Assembly (NCBI GenBank): GCA_946800325.1
Contig: OX326961.1
Coordinates: forward strand, 46,897,415 to 46,961,414
Direction of reading: 5' to 3'
Length of the DNA: 64,000 nucleotides
From: Luzula sylvatica
Taxonomy: Eukaryota; Streptophyta; Magnoliopsida; Poales; Juncaceae
Under the pieces are notes generated by a model. The model did no database searches. It had not been told where the DNA came from and saw only the letters and a program-made list of their open reading frames with translations. Positions 61,850 to 64,000 of the stretch are shown here, one piece after another. The position numbers and the translations under genes are program-made. The stretch's first letter is position 1; every line of letters begins with the position of its first letter.

Positions 61850-62321
61850 TGCTACTAATTTTAATATATGCATCATATCAGCCACCGCATACATATATTT
61901 TGTGCACACAAAAAAGGGGGTATGGCATATACACCACATTTTTGTGGTGTCGTACACAAATTGTATTGCCAATAAGCTGTTTTTAGTGTTAAATTATATT
62001 TTAGAATTAATATATCATTTTTAATGTCGATACATCATTTGTGTGTCAATATAACTAGTCAGTGCATAATTTTAATGCTAATATATATTTCCAATATTAC
62101 TCAAAAAACTACTGTACTTTTCAATATATTATTTTAATGGCCACGTAGCATTTTCGATGTTAATATAGCGTTCTTAGTTCTTACTGGTAGCACTCTCAGT
62201 TTAAAATATTATTTCGTCTTCAATATACTTTTTTCCAAGGGGTAATATAATGTTTTGGATGCTAATATATTATTTTATGTTAATACAACATTTTATAGCA
62301 ATATATTATTTTCAATATTCA
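61850..62321. other. Intergenic with degenerate dispersed motif
   Basis: A loose motif (AATATATTATTTT / ATGCTAATATA) recurs irregularly, suggesting an old degenerate tandem array. No gene is seen. Confidence 0.4.
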
Positions 62322-62329
62322 TTATATGC

Positions 62330-62459
62330 TATGTTGCGCGGATACTTTAAAAAGTAGAAGTTATTCGTCTTGCCGTATCCGTATCGCATCATAAATCATA
62401 TGTTAAAATATCAAATTTTCGTATACGATACGTCGTATCGATGTATCCGTGCAACACAG
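62330..62459. mobile_element. Short hAT-type MITE with perfect 8-bp target duplication
   Basis: Termini CTATGTTGCGCGGATAC and GTATCCGTGCAACACAG enclose 130 bp rich in GTATCG/CGATAC. ATTATATG is repeated exactly at 62322-62329 and 62460-62467, the target size of hAT elements. Longer relatives lie at 6532 and 22952. Confidence 0.85.
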
Positions 62460-62503
62460 ATTATATGTTATTATTATTTTATTTTATTGAGAAAAAAACA
62501 AAT

Positions 62504-62553
62504 CGCTCACCGTGGGGCTCGAACCCACGACCACAAGGTTAAGAGCCTTGCGC
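62504..62553 (-). pseudogene. 3' part of a tRNA-Lys(CTT) gene
   Basis: On the minus strand, GCGCAAGGCTCTTAACC gives the anticodon arm with CTT, followed by a variable loop, a T arm with GGTTCGAGCCCC and an acceptor strand ending GAGCG. The 5' acceptor strand and most of the D arm are absent (replaced by an A-rich sequence), so it cannot fold as a tRNA. Confidence 0.75.
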
Positions 62554-63165
62554 TTGTTTTTCCTATATTATATCAAATGCAAATGTATTATGTTTTTTTT
62601 CATTCGTACCAATATATTATTTTCAATAATAATATTTTAGTTCAAAATTAGTATATTGCATCTATACAAACATATATACATCTTGAAACTTTTTTCCAAT
62701 ATTTTCCTTGAATATCACTTAGGATAGATTGAAATTGAAATAGATATGAATATGGATATGAGTTGCAAAAATGGATGAAACATTTTAAAATCTCATTTTC
62801 TCTTTATTTGCTATTTGATTTAAAAAAAATCTAATGATTCTAAACTAATCCTCACTTTTGCAACATTAAAGAACCAAACAAAAAACCGGGCCTAATTGAG
62901 CCTCAACTCCAAATTGAACAAAGCCCATTTAAAAATTTCCAAAACAGCTAAACTAAAAAATCTACTAGATTTCAAAACCGCAACGCAGACATTGAACAGC
63001 GGTTATCCAAAACCATTTCCTATGAAAACCAAGTCCTCTCAGTCGGTCGCCCACTATATAATCATACTTACAATACCAATCCAAATCCCCAATATCCTTT
63101 GTTTGTTTGTTCATAAAAACCCAACTCAATTTTTATCCCAATCCGAAACCTTTTTGTCTTGAGAG
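62554..63165. other. Upstream region of the universal stress protein gene
   Basis: AT-rich DNA becoming less so after 62880. CTATATAA at about 63054-63061, 105 bp before the start codon, is a plausible TATA box. The open frame 62896-63162 is promoter and leader sequence. Confidence 0.5.
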
Positions 63166-63908
63166 ATGACTGAAGTTGATGGGAGGACGGGAGGGAGGAC
63201 GATCATGGTGGCGGTGGACGGAGGAGAAGAGAGCACCTTTGCTCTTCAGTGGTGTCTAAAGAATCTCTACTTTACCGATTCGGATCGTCTCGTGCTTGCG
63301 TATGCTCGGACTGCGCCTCCGGTGTACTCGGCCTTGGATGGATCCGGTACGACTCTCTTTTCTTTTCGTCACTTGAATTCCCAATAATATAATTTTAATA
63401 CCCAATTGGCCAATTCATTAATTCAATTGTCAGGTTATATGTTTTCGGGAGATGTTACGGCTTCTCTAGAGAAGTACAGCAGAGACCTCGCAGACTCGGT
63501 CATAGAGAAAGCTCGAAATATTTGCAAAGATTATGACAATGTAAGAAAGAGACAAATAAATTGTTAGTTAAATAACCTTTTTAATTTGTGGTATTTTGAA
63601 ATTTAGGTGAAATTGGATGTGAAGGTGGCGGTCGGAGATGCGAGAGATGTGATTTGTGAAATAGTCGAAAAAATAAATGCTGATATTCTCGTAATGGGAA
63701 CTCATGGTTATGGATTTATTCAAAGGTAATGAGTTTTATTTCTGATTTATATACATTACTACTTAGATTTTATTTTCTTAATTTTATTAAAGGTAATGAG
63801 TTTTGAATGATGGGTATTTTCTTCAGGGCTTTGATTGGTAGTGTTAGTGATCATTGTGCTCGGCACGCGAAGTGTCCCGTTCTAATCGTGAAACGCCCTC
63901 CTGCTTGA
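63166..63908 (+). CDS. Universal stress protein (UspA) family protein
   Basis: Small single-domain USP, a soluble nucleotide-binding alpha/beta protein linked to stress responses. Exons: 63166-63346, 63434-63540, 63607-63725, 63827-63908 (162 aa, normal for the family). The first strand is RTIMVAVDGGEES, ending at the Asp that contacts adenine in ATP-binding members. The phosphate-binding block is GTHGYG (about 129-134) followed by GSVSDHC, matching G-2x-G-9x-G(S/T), so ATP binding is expected. The C-terminal strand is CPVLIVK. All introns are GT-AG. A short copy of the exon 3 donor sequence (AGGTAATGAGTTTT) recurs in intron 3 at about 63791. Confidence 0.93.
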
Positions 63909-64000
63909 GCTTGAGGTTGAAAAAATGATGCGTAACTTTGCTTCAATTTTCAGGTTTACTTTGTGCTAAACGATAATTATTAACAGTCCTTTGATGGATT

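Noticed and set aside
62504..62553. Functional tRNA-Lys gene
   Set aside because: The 5' acceptor strand and D arm are missing.

Overview
The window is nuclear DNA of a flowering plant, almost certainly a eudicot. It is AT-rich, its genes are split by short AT-rich GT-AG introns, it carries plant-specific gene families (OEP16-type plastid import-like channel, DUF295 F-box protein, GT34 wall glycosyltransferase), and the long intergenic stretches are filled with Ty1/copia, MITE, SINE and Helitron remains. The species cannot be named from the sequence.

Layout. 1-7.0 kb is gene-free: a rearranged copia LTR inserted in a MITE, several MITE-like foldbacks, a Helitron 3' end, a tRNA-derived SINE with a 17-bp target duplication and a hAT-type MITE. 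7.27-11.80 kb (+) is the mitochondrial Lon protease LON1 in 20 coding exons. 12.97-19.87 kb (+) is a BRWD/PHIP-type WD40-bromodomain protein in 23 coding exons. 20-23.9 kb is AT-rich repeat. 23.92-25.45 kb (+) is a GT34 galactosyl/xylosyltransferase, followed by an internally deleted tandem paralogue (25.72-26.07 kb). 26.46-28.59 kb (-) is an organellar peptide chain release factor 2. 30.44-31.53 kb (-) is the RNA polymerase II subunit RPB9 with an apparently lost splice donor. 33.42-34.65 kb (-) is the OEP16-2 outer-envelope channel. 36.2-40.4 kb is a nest of foldback and TIR elements. 40.58-49.26 kb (-) is a complete, apparently young Ty1/copia element. 49.6-50.85 kb (+) is an F-box/DUF295 gene. 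53.49-57.42 kb (-) is a chimeric gene: a Cys-rich, low-complexity and charged-helix N-terminus joined to an argininosuccinate-lyase-like domain whose catalytic loop is missing. 58.87-59.88 kb (+) is a solo LTR of the same copia family. 61.7-61.85 kb has duplicated Helitron ends. 63.17-63.91 kb (+) is a universal stress protein.

The genes do not form a pathway. Three encode organelle proteins (LON1, release factor 2, OEP16-2), and LON1 and OEP16-2 have site II (TGGGCC/T) motifs upstream. Exon structures were assembled by hand, checking donor and acceptor dinucleotides, reading phase and family resemblance; total coding lengths are multiples of three in every gene called complete.

The most notable observations are the argininosuccinate-lyase-like pseudoenzyme fusion, an array of about 14 CCGTTRYAACGG-type palindromes in the copia leader, and the RPB9 gene that seems to have gained 17 residues from its intron.
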